Shown: positions 18,146 through 27,006 of the stretch, in pieces
Layout of the letters: every line of letters starts with the position of its first letter
Numbering within the stretch: position 1 is the stretch's first letter
NCBI GenBank assembly: GCA_963837805.1
Contig: CAWIOU010000014.1
Coordinates: 310,001-374,000 of the forward strand
Direction: 5' to 3'
DNA: 64,000 nt
Source of the DNA: Bog-756 sp963837805
GTDB taxonomy: Bacteria; Actinomycetota; Acidimicrobiia; Acidimicrobiales; RAAP-2
Position numbers and translations under genes: made by a program
Notes under the pieces: model-generated
Seen by the model: the letters and a program-made list of their open reading frames with translations, nothing else
The model's database searches: none
Told to the model about the DNA's origin: nothing

Positions 18146-18808
18146 CTAGTGAAGGAGACTGGACACCACATTGATGACAAGGGCGATGATGACGGCACCG
18201 AAGAGATACGAGAGCAGAGCATGGGCCAGCGCGACTCTCCGAATGGCCTTCGTCGTCAGATTGGTATCCGATACCTGGAACGTCATTCCGATGGTCAACG
18301 CCAAGTAGGCGAAGTCCAGATAGTCCGGCGGATCGTCCTCATTGAAGTCGATCCCCCCGACCGGCTGGGAGTAGTAGGTCCGTGCGTATCGCAGCGTGAA
18401 CACCGTGTGGACCAGACCCCATGAGAGGGCGACGCTCACGACTCCGAGTGTGATCAGGTACGCCTTCGTTCCCCCGCTGGCATTACCAGCTCGGATCAGG
18501 GCCAGTCCGACGGCAGCCAGCACCGCGACTCCGGCGGCGAGGACAATAAGTTCGGTCAGCTCGATGCTGGTGTCCTCCCGCGTCGCATGCGACCGCGTTT
18601 CCTCTGGGCTCAGTCTTCCGACAGCCAACCAGATCCATGCTCCGAGGAAGAACGCGCCAACGTCCCAGCCGATGAGCGTTGCCGCTTGCCAGAACATGAA
18701 CCGGGAGACCACCACGCCGGCCACGATTCCCAGCGAGGCTGCGATGGCGACGCGCACCCCGGCCCGCGGAAAGAGCCACCGCTTGGGTCCGGGCGAATCT
18801 CGACTCAT
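18146..18808 (-). CDS. DUF1345 family membrane protein
   Basis: 220 residues, ATG at 18808. Five or six TM helices with the DUF1345 signature HTVFTLRYARTYYS, then DPPDYLDFAYLALTIGMTFQ and VSDTNLTTKAIRR. An internal loop (ETRSHATREDTS) sits between helices two and three. The family is conserved but without an assigned function; a channel- or transporter-like role has been assumed. It points toward tRNA-Gly and lies in a less GC-rich block together with the next three genes. Confidence 0.85.
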   Translation of the reverse strand: MSRDSPGPKRWLFPRAGVRVAIAASLGIVAGVVVSRFMFWQAATLIGWDVGAFFLGAWIWLAVGRLSPEETRSHATREDTSIELTELIVLAAGVAVLAAVGLALIRAGNASGGTKAYLITLGVVSVALSWGLVHTVFTLRYARTYYSQPVGGIDFNEDDPPDYLDFAYLALTIGMTFQVSDTNLTTKAIRRVALAHALLSYLFGAVIIALVINVVSSLLH

Positions 18809-18905
18809 GAACGAACCGTCGGTGCAGGCATTTCCGTATTGCCCCCAGTGGGTTGCACCCTCAAGCGGTCGGCCACCGGCACGATCGGTCGGCCACCGGT
18901 GACGG

Positions 18906-19340
18906 TCACGTGATTCTCGTGTATCTCAGCTCGAAATCGTGTTCCCAGATCGATCCGTCGTCGGAGCGCTCCCACCGGCCCTCGATGCTCGCGCCGTCGT
19001 CGCCCAAGGCTCCTACGAATCGCTGTCGGAACTCGAGCGGCGTGAAATCCGGGGTGTCCCGCTGGAGCGTCCAGATCCCCCCTTCGAGAGTCATCGAATA
19101 GAGCCGGGTCACACCCCTCGAGTCGAAATAGTGCTGGGTGAACTGCGCGTCCCGAGGATCAGGACCGACGATCGACACGCCCTCGGGCGGACCAGGTACC
19201 GAGAACTCCGTTTTCTGAACCAAGAACTGTCCCCCGAGCATCCAGTCGAAGGTGCTGGTTCCTGCAGGCCCGGTGGGCTCGGCCCCCGGGAACCGGGCCT
19301 CCATCGTCCAGCGGCCGACGAATGGCTCCAGACGCGCCAT
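18906..19340 (-). CDS. DUF1579-like / lipocalin-like protein
   Basis: 144 residues from ATG 19340 (MARLEPFVGRWTMEARFPG). Beta-rich, with a heme-binding/lipocalin-like pattern: LEPFVGRW at the start, STFDWMLGGQFLVQKTEF, TQHYFDSRGVTRLYSMTLEG, and a final SIWEHDFELRYTR. It resembles DUF1579 and related small intracellular barrels that bind lipophilic ligands or serve as resistance-associated proteins; the ligand is unknown. An upstream GTG in the same frame could lengthen it. It lies 148 bp after the 4-TM gene and is possibly part of the same transcript. Confidence 0.65.
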   Translation of the reverse strand: MARLEPFVGRWTMEARFPGAEPTGPAGTSTFDWMLGGQFLVQKTEFSVPGPPEGVSIVGPDPRDAQFTQHYFDSRGVTRLYSMTLEGGIWTLQRDTPDFTPLEFRQRFVGALGDDGASIEGRWERSDDGSIWEHDFELRYTRIT

Positions 19341-19488
19341 GAGGCTTCTGTCCTTGTCGTCCACCTCCAGAGTCTGCCCGAGAAATGCTCTTGACACGCC
19401 ACTCTCAGCGAGACCGACGCCATGCTCCGGACCCGAACGCGAGCTGTCCACGAACGGCACGGCACCTCGATCCCGGAGGCCCCGGTTC

Positions 19489-19875
19489 CTAGCGATCCCG
19501 GTAGATGACCAGACCCGCCAGATACGTTGCTCCACCGACGACGCAGAAAAGCAAGAAGGGCCAGGCCGCCGTCCCACCCGCGATGGCGATCACGGTCCCA
19601 CCGATGGCGACGAGGATCAACACGTTGCCGACAAGTGCCGTGGCTCGCACTCCGATACTCGCCTGACGTTCGTCCGGTCGGGAACCGAAGAGTGCTCCGA
19701 TGTCGCTGTCCCGGCCGCCGAGCACAAAGTATCCGGTGGCCCCGACGACAGCGCCCAGTTCGACAACAACAGCGGCTCCCCACCCTGCTCCCACCCAGGC
19801 GCCGATGGCAATGGCGGTGCCAAGAACGGCCGTGAACACTGGCACCACGAGCCGAGGGTTCCTCGTTTGCATCAT
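19489..19875 (-). CDS. Four-TM membrane protein coupled to an HTH regulator
   Basis: 128 residues with four predicted TM helices (residues 10-30, 32-51, 77-97, 101-122) and a short polar loop (GSRPDERQASIG). ATG 19875 overlaps the regulator stop codon (ATGA) and is preceded by AGGAGGTG inside the regulator gene, so translation is coupled. Similar 4-TM partners accompany many small YvaO/YozG-type HTH proteins in Firmicutes and Actinobacteria; their function is unknown. It probably acts in one pathway with the regulator. Confidence 0.75.
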   Translation of the reverse strand: MMQTRNPRLVVPVFTAVLGTAIAIGAWVGAGWGAAVVVELGAVVGATGYFVLGGRDSDIGALFGSRPDERQASIGVRATALVGNVLILVAIGGTVIAIAGGTAAWPFLLFCVVGGATYLAGLVIYRDR

Positions 19876-20078
19876 GCATGCACCTCCTGGGATGCGTCGA
19901 ACATCTCGTCAACGGTGGAATCGAAGAACCGGGCAATCTGAAATGCCAGCGGAAGCGAAGGGGAGTACCGACCGCTCTCAATCGAGATCACCGTTTGACG
20001 TGAGACGCCGAGGGCGGCGGCGAGTTCAGCCTGCGACAATCGCCGGTCGGAGCGCCTCTCCCGTACGCTGTTCCTCAC
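19872..20078 (-). CDS. Small XRE-family HTH transcriptional regulator
   Basis: 68 residues from GTG 20078, the length usual for this class. An upstream in-frame TTG at 20114 would add 12 residues but lies inside the palindromic control site. The helix-turn-helix is textbook: LSQAELAAALGVSRQTVISI followed by ESGRYSPSLPLAFQIARFF. No ribosome site precedes the GTG, and a promoter in the palindrome would start transcription about at 20078, so the message may be leaderless. It is expected to repress its own operon with the 4-TM protein. Confidence 0.8.
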   Translation of the reverse strand: MRNSVRERRSDRRLSQAELAAALGVSRQTVISIESGRYSPSLPLAFQIARFFDSTVDEMFDASQEVHA

Positions 20079-20079
20079 C

Positions 20080-20127
20080 AGGTAAAGGTAACTTGACACG
20101 GTTGCCAGTGTCAAGCGACCTTTACCT
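20080..20127. promoter_or_regulatory. 48-bp palindromic operator/promoter between HTH regulator and aldo/keto reductase
   Basis: Two nested exact arms share one centre (20103/20104): AGGTAAAGGT (20080-20089) with ACCTTTACCT (20118-20127), and TTGACAC (20093-20099) with GTGTCAA (20108-20114). TTGACA on each strand is a perfect -35 hexamer. On the minus strand TACCTT (20090-20085) lies 18 bp on as a -10, predicting initiation near 20078, the regulator start codon. A dimeric regulator bound here would cover the promoter. Confidence 0.7.
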
Positions 20128-20173
20128 TCGGCGACCCGCTCCGGTCCCCGGGGCGGGCCCGTAGAGTTGCCCC

Positions 20174-21205
20174 ATGAAGAACCGAACTCTCGGCCGGACC
20201 GGTATCAGCGTCAGTCCCCTCTGTCTCGGGGCCATGATGTTCGGGGCATGGGGCAATCCCGATCACGATGATTCTGTCCGCATCATCCACCGGGCTCTCG
20301 ACGCCGGAATCAACTTCATCGACACCGCCGACGTGTACTCGGAGGGCGAGTCCGAGGTCATCGTGGGCGAAGCATTGGCCAAGGTGGACCGCAGTCGGGT
20401 CGTCCTGGCTACCAAGGTCCGCGCCCCGATGGGCGACGACCCCAACGCCCAGGGCAACTCGCGCCGGTGGATCATGGCGGAGTGCGAGAACAGCCTGCGC
20501 CGCCTGGGCACCGACTACCTCGACCTGTACCAGGTCCACCGTCCCGACGAGACCGTCGAGGTGGACCAGACCTTGGGCGCGCTCACCGACCTGGTGCATG
20601 CGGGCAAGATCCGCGCCTTTGGTAGCTCGACGTTTCCCGCCGAGCAGATCGTCGAAGCCCAATGGGTGGCCGAGCGCCGGGGACGAGAGCGGTTCATGAC
20701 CGAGCAGCCGCCCTACTCCGTCCTTGTACGAGGCATCGAGCGGGACGTCCTGCCCGTCGCCCAGTCCTACGGGATGGGCATCATCCCGTGGAGCCCGCTG
20801 GCCGGCGGGTGGCTCTCGGGACAGTTCGGGCAGGGCAAGGAGAACACGAGCCGGCGGGCCTCACGGGTGCCGGGACGCTACGACATGAATCTGCCGGCCA
20901 ATCAACAGAAGCTCGCCATCGTCACCGAGCTGGCCCAATTGGCCGATGAGGCCGGACTGACGATGATCGAGCTGGCGCTCGCCTTCGTACTCGAGCACCC
21001 CGCAGTCAGCGCCGCCATCATCGGGCCGCGGACCATGGAGCAACTCGAGTCCCAGCTGACCGCACCCGACATCCGCCTGGAGGCTCCCGTCCTCGACCGG
21101 ATCGACGAGATCGTCGCCCCGGGCACCAATGTCAACCCCGAAGACGCCGGCTGGTCGCCATCCGTCCTGTCCAACCCGAGGCTGCGCCGGCGCCACTTCC
21201 GCTGA
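20174..21205 (+). CDS. Aldo/keto reductase
   Basis: 343 residues, ATG 20174. AKR (beta/alpha)8 barrel with the catalytic tetrad visible: Asp in FIDTADVYSEGESE, Tyr in that motif, Lys in VVLATKVRAPMG, His in DLYQVHRPDE. C-terminal cofactor region AIIGPRTMEQLESQL is typical of the NADP(H) AKR subfamily near YghZ/Kvbeta-like enzymes. It reduces aldehydes or ketones; the substrate is not known. It diverges from the HTH regulator across the palindrome and may be under its control. Confidence 0.9.
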   Translation: MKNRTLGRTGISVSPLCLGAMMFGAWGNPDHDDSVRIIHRALDAGINFIDTADVYSEGESEVIVGEALAKVDRSRVVLATKVRAPMGDDPNAQGNSRRWIMAECENSLRRLGTDYLDLYQVHRPDETVEVDQTLGALTDLVHAGKIRAFGSSTFPAEQIVEAQWVAERRGRERFMTEQPPYSVLVRGIERDVLPVAQSYGMGIIPWSPLAGGWLSGQFGQGKENTSRRASRVPGRYDMNLPANQQKLAIVTELAQLADEAGLTMIELALAFVLEHPAVSAAIIGPRTMEQLESQLTAPDIRLEAPVLDRIDEIVAPGTNVNPEDAGWSPSVLSNPRLRRRHFR

Positions 21206-21227
21206 CCGAGAGACGGTCAACCGGGGT

Positions 21228-23264
21228 TCAGGGGACAGTCGAGATCTCACGCATCTCCGCCTCCAGGTCCGACAGGGAACCGGCCCCGGCGGAGCGGATG
21301 GGGAAGGTAGTCCGGACCAAGGGGAGAAATTGTCCCAACGGGACCGCCGCGGACCACAGGAACCCCTGCGCACGGTCGCATCGGAGGTCGGCCAGCACCG
21401 TGGCCTGAGCCAATGTCTCCACCCCTTCGGCCACCACCAGCAGCCCGAGATCCTTGCCCAGCAGCGTCATGGCCCGCACGATGGCCATATCCCTGTCATC
21501 CGTGGTCATGTCCGACACGAAACTCCTGTCGACCTTCAGTTCATCGACCGTCATCGAGCGCAGGAGAGCGAGCGATGAGTGACCGGTCCCGAAATCATCG
21601 AGGGCGACCCGCACAGCCATGCTGCGTACGTCATCGATGTGGAGTGCGGCCGCCGCGAGGTGAGCCATGACAGCTGTCTCGGTGAGCTCGACTCCGATGC
21701 CCTTTGGATCACAGCCGGCCCGGTGCAGGTCGTCGAGGAGATCGTCAACCGGGTCGGTCGTCGTCAACTGGTGAGCGGAGACGTTGCACCAGACACGGAA
21801 CTCGGGACTGCACCCCGCGTGCCCCAGGGCAACCCGCGCCTCGATCGCACTCCGGCGGACGGCGGCATCCACGTCCAGGATGAGATCCGACTCCTCGGCG
21901 AGCGGCACGAAGTCAGCGGCAATGAGGACACCGCGATCCGGATGGTTCCATCGGGCCAGGGCTTCGGCGCCGACAATGCGACCGGTCTGGAGGTCGACCT
22001 GCGGTTGGAGATAGGCGACGATCTGGCCGTCCGAGAGGGCCTCACGGAGCGCTTCTTCATGGTCGAGACGGCGACGCGACATCGGGTGCAGGGCGGGCAC
22101 GAACCGCTCGACCCGGTTCCGTCCGTTTTCCTTCGCCTGATACTGAGCGCGATCCGCCTGGTAGAGAAGATCCTGGGGACCGACGTCGGCACGATTGGTG
22201 GCGGTGACACCGACGCTGGCTGTGACCACGACATGCCGGCCGGCGACCACGAAGGGGGACTCGAAGGTCCGCAGTATCCGGCGTGCCGCCTCGACGGCCT
22301 CTTCGGCGTCAACCAGACCGCGAAGGAGAACGGTGAATTCGTCCCCGCCCAAGCGAGCCAGCACGTCACCCTCGCGCAGTAACCCACGAATGCGCTCGGC
22401 CACCTGTACGAGGAGCTCGTCTCCGGCCTGATGACCCAGAGAATCGTTGACCACCTTGAAACGATCGAGATCGAGGAACACGACACCGACCATGCCGTCA
22501 CCCCGACCGATCTCGGCAGCCGCGTTGGCCAAGGCATCGACAAAGGCGACCCTGTTCGCCGATCGGGTGAGGTCGTCCCGAAGTGCGATCTCCCCGAGCT
22601 GCGAGTTCAGTGTGCGGAGCTGTTGATTGGCCTCGCCATTGCGTTCACGGAGATGGAGTTCGCTGAGGACGACCGTATGGACTTCCTGGTGGACCACGAC
22701 CATCACCGCGAAGAAGAGCGGGATCACCAGCCCCAGCAGTTGAGTCGGCCGGTCATCGGCGGTGAGGCAGACGATGTCGATGGGAAGCAGGAGGGCGATC
22801 TGGAAGGGGAAGAAATACGACCGGCAGGCGGCCGCACCGACCGCGTTGACGGCGGAGATGGCACACAGGAAAATGAGGTAGATGGCCCGAAGGTCGTAGT
22901 GGCTGGCGGACGGGAAGACGAAGAGTGGCAGGGACGCCCAGGAAAACCCACTCAAGCCCGCCGTCACCGGTCCGGCGATCCACCGGCCTACCGCCTCGCC
23001 CCGATGGCGCTTCCTCAGGTACAGCTCCGACGACCACAGCGTGATTCCGGTGGTCAGCGTCACCACGACCGCCCACTCGACCATCCCGGTGATCGAAACC
23101 GCTCGACCGAAGATGACCACCAGCATGACGGCCGCCACCGGTCCGGCCAGAGCTCCGCGCCGCGTCGACCGATTGACCTGGTCGAAGCAGGCCAACCTGA
23201 CCTCGTCACTGACGGGGCGCCCCGGGGAGTTCACCTGGGGATCATCGACCGATTCACAGCCCAC
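21228..23264 (-). CDS. Membrane GGDEF-EAL cyclic-di-GMP enzyme (second)
   Basis: About 678 residues from a GTG near 23264; the precise start is uncertain because no good ribosome site is seen. The N-terminal 190 residues carry about six TM helices, followed by a coiled segment (SELHLRERNGEANQQL). GGDEF domain: LARLGGDEF with an upstream REGD inhibitory site. EAL domain: AEALARW, NVSAHQL, ELTETAV, DDFGTGHSSL, LKVDRSF, AEGVET and AQGFLW, so all catalytic positions are kept. Probably bifunctional. The stop is 22 bp from the aldo/keto reductase end (convergent); tetR ends 46 bp upstream of the chosen start on the same strand. Confidence 0.88.
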   Translation of the reverse strand: MGCESVDDPQVNSPGRPVSDEVRLACFDQVNRSTRRGALAGPVAAVMLVVIFGRAVSITGMVEWAVVVTLTTGITLWSSELYLRKRHRGEAVGRWIAGPVTAGLSGFSWASLPLFVFPSASHYDLRAIYLIFLCAISAVNAVGAAACRSYFFPFQIALLLPIDIVCLTADDRPTQLLGLVIPLFFAVMVVVHQEVHTVVLSELHLRERNGEANQQLRTLNSQLGEIALRDDLTRSANRVAFVDALANAAAEIGRGDGMVGVVFLDLDRFKVVNDSLGHQAGDELLVQVAERIRGLLREGDVLARLGGDEFTVLLRGLVDAEEAVEAARRILRTFESPFVVAGRHVVVTASVGVTATNRADVGPQDLLYQADRAQYQAKENGRNRVERFVPALHPMSRRRLDHEEALREALSDGQIVAYLQPQVDLQTGRIVGAEALARWNHPDRGVLIAADFVPLAEESDLILDVDAAVRRSAIEARVALGHAGCSPEFRVWCNVSAHQLTTTDPVDDLLDDLHRAGCDPKGIGVELTETAVMAHLAAAALHIDDVRSMAVRVALDDFGTGHSSLALLRSMTVDELKVDRSFVSDMTTDDRDMAIVRAMTLLGKDLGLLVVAEGVETLAQATVLADLRCDRAQGFLWSAAVPLGQFLPLVRTTFPIRSAGAGSLSDLEAEMREISTVP

Positions 23265-23310
23265 CTTGACGGTCGGAGCACAGGATCTCGCTCCCAATCC
23301 CCGGGGTTGA

Positions 23311-23964
23311 TCACCCCTGCACGACGGCCCCCACCACGGCAGCGAGCGTGTAGTCGAACAACTCGCCCTCATCGAAGGGCTGTGAAAGATGGTCGAGCAG
23401 GTCCGGAGCGCCGGGGGCGTCGTCCGGCGACCACAGTTCTTCAGGGCTCTGGCGCTGGGCGGGTTGCCGTTCGAGCTGGCGGTCCAACAGGACCGATCCG
23501 ATCACCAGATTGAGAACCGCCTGTACCCCGAGGGCGACTCCGGCACCCTCGACTCCGGCCATTCTGAGCTCGTTGACCAGGACCCGACGGGCCGGTTGGA
23601 AGAGCGCAGCCGTACGTCCCTGCCGATGGACCAACGCGACGAGATCGGGGCGCTCGAGCAGCGTGGCCCGCAGGGAGCTGGCAATCGAGACGATGCGGGA
23701 TGTCGGATCGCCGCCCCGGACCGACACGTCTCCGAGCTGGGCGATGACCAGATCAGCGACGCCATCGAGCAAGGCCTGCTTGTCACCGACGTGCCAGTAG
23801 ATCGCCGTGGGGGCCACGCCCAACTTGGCCGACAGCCCACGGATGGTCAGGCCGTCGACCCCGTCTCGCTCCACGATCTGCATGGCCGCGTCGATCACAT
23901 GGCTCCGAGAGAGCCCCCCGGCCGGATGCCGGGCCGCCGCCGCTTGACCTCGCTCCGTCGTCAT
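23311..23964 (-). CDS. TetR family transcriptional regulator
   Basis: 217 residues, ATG 23964. N-terminal HTH: SRSHVIDAAMQIVERDGVDG, LTIRGLSAKLGVAPTAIYWH, VGDKQALLDGV, the standard TetR_N layout. The C-terminal ligand domain (about 150 residues) is typical of TetR_C regulators sensing small organic ligands. It is divergent from the amidohydrolase operon with 86 bp between starts. The start codon is the last base of an operator-like palindrome, and a TAACAT box ending six bases upstream suggests a leaderless, autoregulated transcript. Confidence 0.9.
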   Translation of the reverse strand: MTTERGQAAAARHPAGGLSRSHVIDAAMQIVERDGVDGLTIRGLSAKLGVAPTAIYWHVGDKQALLDGVADLVIAQLGDVSVRGGDPTSRIVSIASSLRATLLERPDLVALVHRQGRTAALFQPARRVLVNELRMAGVEGAGVALGVQAVLNLVIGSVLLDRQLERQPAQRQSPEELWSPDDAPGAPDLLDHLSQPFDEGELFDYTLAAVVGAVVQG

Positions 23965-23978
23965 GTAACGATGTTACA
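23964..23978. promoter_or_regulatory. TetR operator-like palindrome
   Basis: TGTAAC-GAT-GTTACA, an exact 6-3-6 inverted repeat overlapping the first base of the tetR start codon. On the minus strand it contains TAACAT, a good -10 box, which would place the start of tetR mRNA at its ATG. It is the only palindrome in the divergent gap to the amidohydrolase gene, hence the likely site for control of both. Confidence 0.65.
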
Positions 23979-24050
23979 GGTCACGACCCGGTGCCGCAGA
24001 CACCGGCGGCACGGGGCTGCGATCGAGGACAGAAGGGGGAGGCGAAGTCG

Positions 24051-25274
24051 ATGTCCGGTGATGCCCGCTATGTCATCATCTCGGCGGATTGCCACGGTGG
24101 GGCCGACCTTCTCCACTATCGGGACTACCTCCCGAGCAGGCTCCATCCCCAGTTCGACGCCTGGGCCCGCCAGTACCGGGTGCCGTTCGACGATCTCATG
24201 GGCGAGGACGCCAGCCGGAACTGGGACCACCACCGGCGCCAGGCCGAGCTCGAGGCGGACGGGATCGTCGCCGAAGTGGTGTTTCCCAACACGATCCCCC
24301 CCTTCTATCCCGAGCCGTCCTTGAAGGCCCAGGTGCCAGGGGCAACCGAGGGCGACCTCGAGCTTCGTTGGGCCGGGCTGCGGGCCCACAACCGGTGGCT
24401 GGCCGACTTCTGCGCCGCGGCGCCCGGACGCCGACTGGGCATCGTCCAGATCATGCTGCACGACGTCCCGGCGGCGGTCGCCGAAGTCGAATGGGCGGCC
24501 GAAGCGGGCATGACCGCCGGGATCCTCCTGCCCGGTGCGCCCCCGGGGTCGGGCCTCGAGCCGCTCTATTCGCGGGTCTACGATCCGCTCTGGCGGGCCT
24601 GCGAGGTGGCCCGCCTTCCTATCAACCACCACAGCGGCAGCGCGGTGCCGGCCCTGGGTGACGCCGACATCGAGAAGGTCATGTTCATGCTCGAGGTCAC
24701 CTGGTGGGCGCACCGGTCCCTCTGGCATCTCATCTTCGCCGGTGTCCTCGAGCGCCATCCGGACCTCCAGTTCGTCTTCACCGAGCAGGGAACCGCCTGG
24801 ATACCCGAGACGCTCGGAACGCTCGACTTCTTCTTCTCGAGAATGGGCAGTGCGACCGGGAGCCAGGAGCTCGAGTGGGGAGGAGCGGTCGTCTCACAGC
24901 TCTCGATGCGGCCGAGCGAGTACTGGGCCCGCCAGTGCCACGTCGGGTCCAGTTTCATGCGCCCGGCCGAAGCGGCGATGCGACACGCCGTCGGCGTCGA
25001 CAAGATCATGTGGGGCAGTGACTACCCCCACCGGGAGTCGAGCTATCCGTTCAGCCACGAGGCCCTCCGGCTCTCATTCGCCGGCATCGATCCCGTCGAG
25101 GTCCAACAGATGCTCGGGGGCAACGCGGCCGACCTCTTCGGATTCGACCTGGAAGGCCTGAGAGATGTCGCCCAACGGGTGGGTCCGACCCACGACGAGA
25201 TCAACCAACCACTGCGTCCTTCGGAGATTCCGAGCGAAGCCGGGCGATGCCCGGCATTTGCCGGCGTCACCTGA
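24051..25274 (+). CDS. Amidohydrolase_2 family metal-dependent hydrolase/decarboxylase
   Basis: 407 residues, ATG 24051 with GGGGGAGG. ACMSD-like TIM-barrel amidohydrolase: N-terminal metal motif ISADCHGG (Asp 13, His 15), central INHHSGSAVP, FTEQGTAW, and C-terminal catalytic Asp in MWGSDYPHRESSYP. Members hydrolyse or decarboxylate aromatic and related carboxylates. First gene of a TetR-controlled operon with an acetoacetate-decarboxylase-like enzyme, an SDR and a second amidohydrolase, which suggests stepwise breakdown of one compound. The substrate cannot be deduced. Confidence 0.85.
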   Translation: MSGDARYVIISADCHGGADLLHYRDYLPSRLHPQFDAWARQYRVPFDDLMGEDASRNWDHHRRQAELEADGIVAEVVFPNTIPPFYPEPSLKAQVPGATEGDLELRWAGLRAHNRWLADFCAAAPGRRLGIVQIMLHDVPAAVAEVEWAAEAGMTAGILLPGAPPGSGLEPLYSRVYDPLWRACEVARLPINHHSGSAVPALGDADIEKVMFMLEVTWWAHRSLWHLIFAGVLERHPDLQFVFTEQGTAWIPETLGTLDFFFSRMGSATGSQELEWGGAVVSQLSMRPSEYWARQCHVGSSFMRPAEAAMRHAVGVDKIMWGSDYPHRESSYPFSHEALRLSFAGIDPVEVQQMLGGNAADLFGFDLEGLRDVAQRVGPTHDEINQPLRPSEIPSEAGRCPAFAGVT

Positions 25275-25317
25275 CATCGCGAGAGCACACCGGAGCAACC
25301 AACGACGAAGGAGCCTC

Positions 25318-26097
25318 ATGGGAACCATCCGTTACGGAGCACGATCCGAAGAGCAACTGCGGAACCGCGAGGTCGAAGCGACCTCGGTCGACGTCTGGGC
25401 CACCACGCTCGTCGCCACCTACCTCACCGATCCTGAGGTCATCGCCGCTGTCCTCCCGCCCCCGATCGAACCCGGTGCCGAACCACTGGTGAAGGTGACC
25501 GTGGCCACGGTCGACATCCCCGGCTATCCGACGTTCGGCGCCGGCAGCTTCTCGGTGCGGGCCCGCCACGAGGGAACCGATGGGTACTACGCCCTCCTCA
25601 TGCCCATGACCACCGAGCAGTCGGTGATCGGCGGTCGGGAGACCTTCGGAGAGCCCAAGAAACTCGGGACGGTGGATCTCGACCGTCAGGGCGACCGGGT
25701 GACCGGAACCTTCGCCCGGATGGGCACGGAGATCGTCAAGGTCAGCGGACAGGTGACCCGTGAGCTCGACCTGCCCGACACCGAGACACGGACCGACTTC
25801 TACTTCAAGTTCCTCCCGTCCCCCGACGGCAAGGGTTTCGACAGCGATCCCGCCCTCGTCTACTGCCACCGGACCGAGCAGACCCGCAAACTCGAGGAGG
25901 TCTCCGGCGAGGTGCTCCTCCGCGATTCCCGATTCGACCCGGTGGCCGACCTCCCGGTCCGGGAGCTGGTGGGAATCCATCTGGCCGACCGAAGCAGTAT
26001 TCAGCGGGGCGAGATCCACGGGACCGTTCCCGGTGAATGGATCCGCCCGTACGTGCATCAGCGCTATGACGACCTGTCGCCGGTGGGCTCCGAATGA
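25318..26097 (+). CDS. Acetoacetate decarboxylase family protein
   Basis: 259 residues, ATG 25318 with AAGGAG. ADC-superfamily beta fold: VTVATVDIPGYPTFGAGSF, then RETFGEPKKLGTVDL, where the lysine pair stands at the position of the Schiff-base lysine of acetoacetate decarboxylase. Relatives decarboxylate, hydrate or cleave beta-keto acids. It lies 43 bp after the first amidohydrolase and overlaps the SDR gene by four bases (ATGA), so the operon is tightly coupled. Its role is probably a decarboxylation or aldol/hydratase step after ring or chain opening; this is inference. Confidence 0.8.
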   Translation: MGTIRYGARSEEQLRNREVEATSVDVWATTLVATYLTDPEVIAAVLPPPIEPGAEPLVKVTVATVDIPGYPTFGAGSFSVRARHEGTDGYYALLMPMTTEQSVIGGRETFGEPKKLGTVDLDRQGDRVTGTFARMGTEIVKVSGQVTRELDLPDTETRTDFYFKFLPSPDGKGFDSDPALVYCHRTEQTRKLEEVSGEVLLRDSRFDPVADLPVRELVGIHLADRSSIQRGEIHGTVPGEWIRPYVHQRYDDLSPVGSE

Positions 26098-26978
26098 TCG
26101 AGGACCTTGCCGGGCACGTTGCTGTCGTCACCGGTGGGGCCGGGGGCATCGGACGGGCCATGGGCGAGCGTTTCGCCCGTGAGGGGATGAGCGTGGTCCT
26201 GGCCGACGTGGATGACGATCCGCTCGGCGAGACCGTGGACAAGCTTCGGGCCGAGGGTTTCGAAGTCATCGGAGCCAACTGCGACGTCTCTGACTTCGGC
26301 TCGGTCGAACAGCTGCGCGACACGACCTTGAAGCACTTTGGTGCCGTCCATCTCCTCTGCAACAACGCGGGTATCGGTGCCGGGGCCGAGGGTGCATTGT
26401 GGGAGCACGAGCTCAACGACTGGCGTTGGGCGTTCAACGTCAACGTGTACGGGGTCATCCACGGGATCAACGCCTTCGTCCCGACGATGATCGCGTCCGG
26501 AGCCCATGGACACGTGGTCAACACCTCGTCGGGCAACGGAGGGGTATCGCCCCTGCGCGGCACGCCTCAGTACGCGGTGACCAAGGCGGCGGTGGTCACC
26601 CTGACCGAGTGCCTCTACGCCCAATTGCAGGATGCCGGCTCGGTCGTCGGGGCGTCGGTTCTTTTTCCAGGACCGAACATGCTCCGTACCGGAATCTTCA
26701 GCTCGTGGCGGGTACGGCCGGCTGAGTTGGCCAAGGAGCGCCCGAGACAGACCCCCTACCCGACCATCGAGGACATCGAGGGTCAGATGGCGGCGGCCGG
26801 CATCGAGGTCCACTACACCGAGCCGGCCGAGGTGGCCGACCAGGTGGTGCACGCCGTACGGTCCGGGGATTTCTGGATCATGGCCCCAAGTGATTCGATC
26901 GACGCCCAGATCGAGGCCCGGTCCCGATCCATGCTCAAACGCACGAACCCCACCTACCTGCGGGAAGTCCCCGGATGA
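26094..26978 (+). CDS. Short-chain dehydrogenase/reductase (SDR)
   Basis: 294 residues; the ATG overlaps the previous stop. Classical SDR: cofactor motif TGGAGGIG (residues 13-20), LADVDDD (an acidic residue at the end of strand two, suggesting NAD), NNAGIG, active-site Ser in NTSSGNGG and catalytic YAVTK. It oxidises or reduces an alcohol/ketone. Position between the ADC-like protein and the second amidohydrolase marks it as the redox step of the operon. Confidence 0.88.
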   Translation: MIEDLAGHVAVVTGGAGGIGRAMGERFAREGMSVVLADVDDDPLGETVDKLRAEGFEVIGANCDVSDFGSVEQLRDTTLKHFGAVHLLCNNAGIGAGAEGALWEHELNDWRWAFNVNVYGVIHGINAFVPTMIASGAHGHVVNTSSGNGGVSPLRGTPQYAVTKAAVVTLTECLYAQLQDAGSVVGASVLFPGPNMLRTGIFSSWRVRPAELAKERPRQTPYPTIEDIEGQMAAAGIEVHYTEPAEVADQVVHAVRSGDFWIMAPSDSIDAQIEARSRSMLKRTNPTYLREVPG

Positions 26979-27006
26979 CCGCCCGATCACACGAGGAGAG
27001 ACATCG

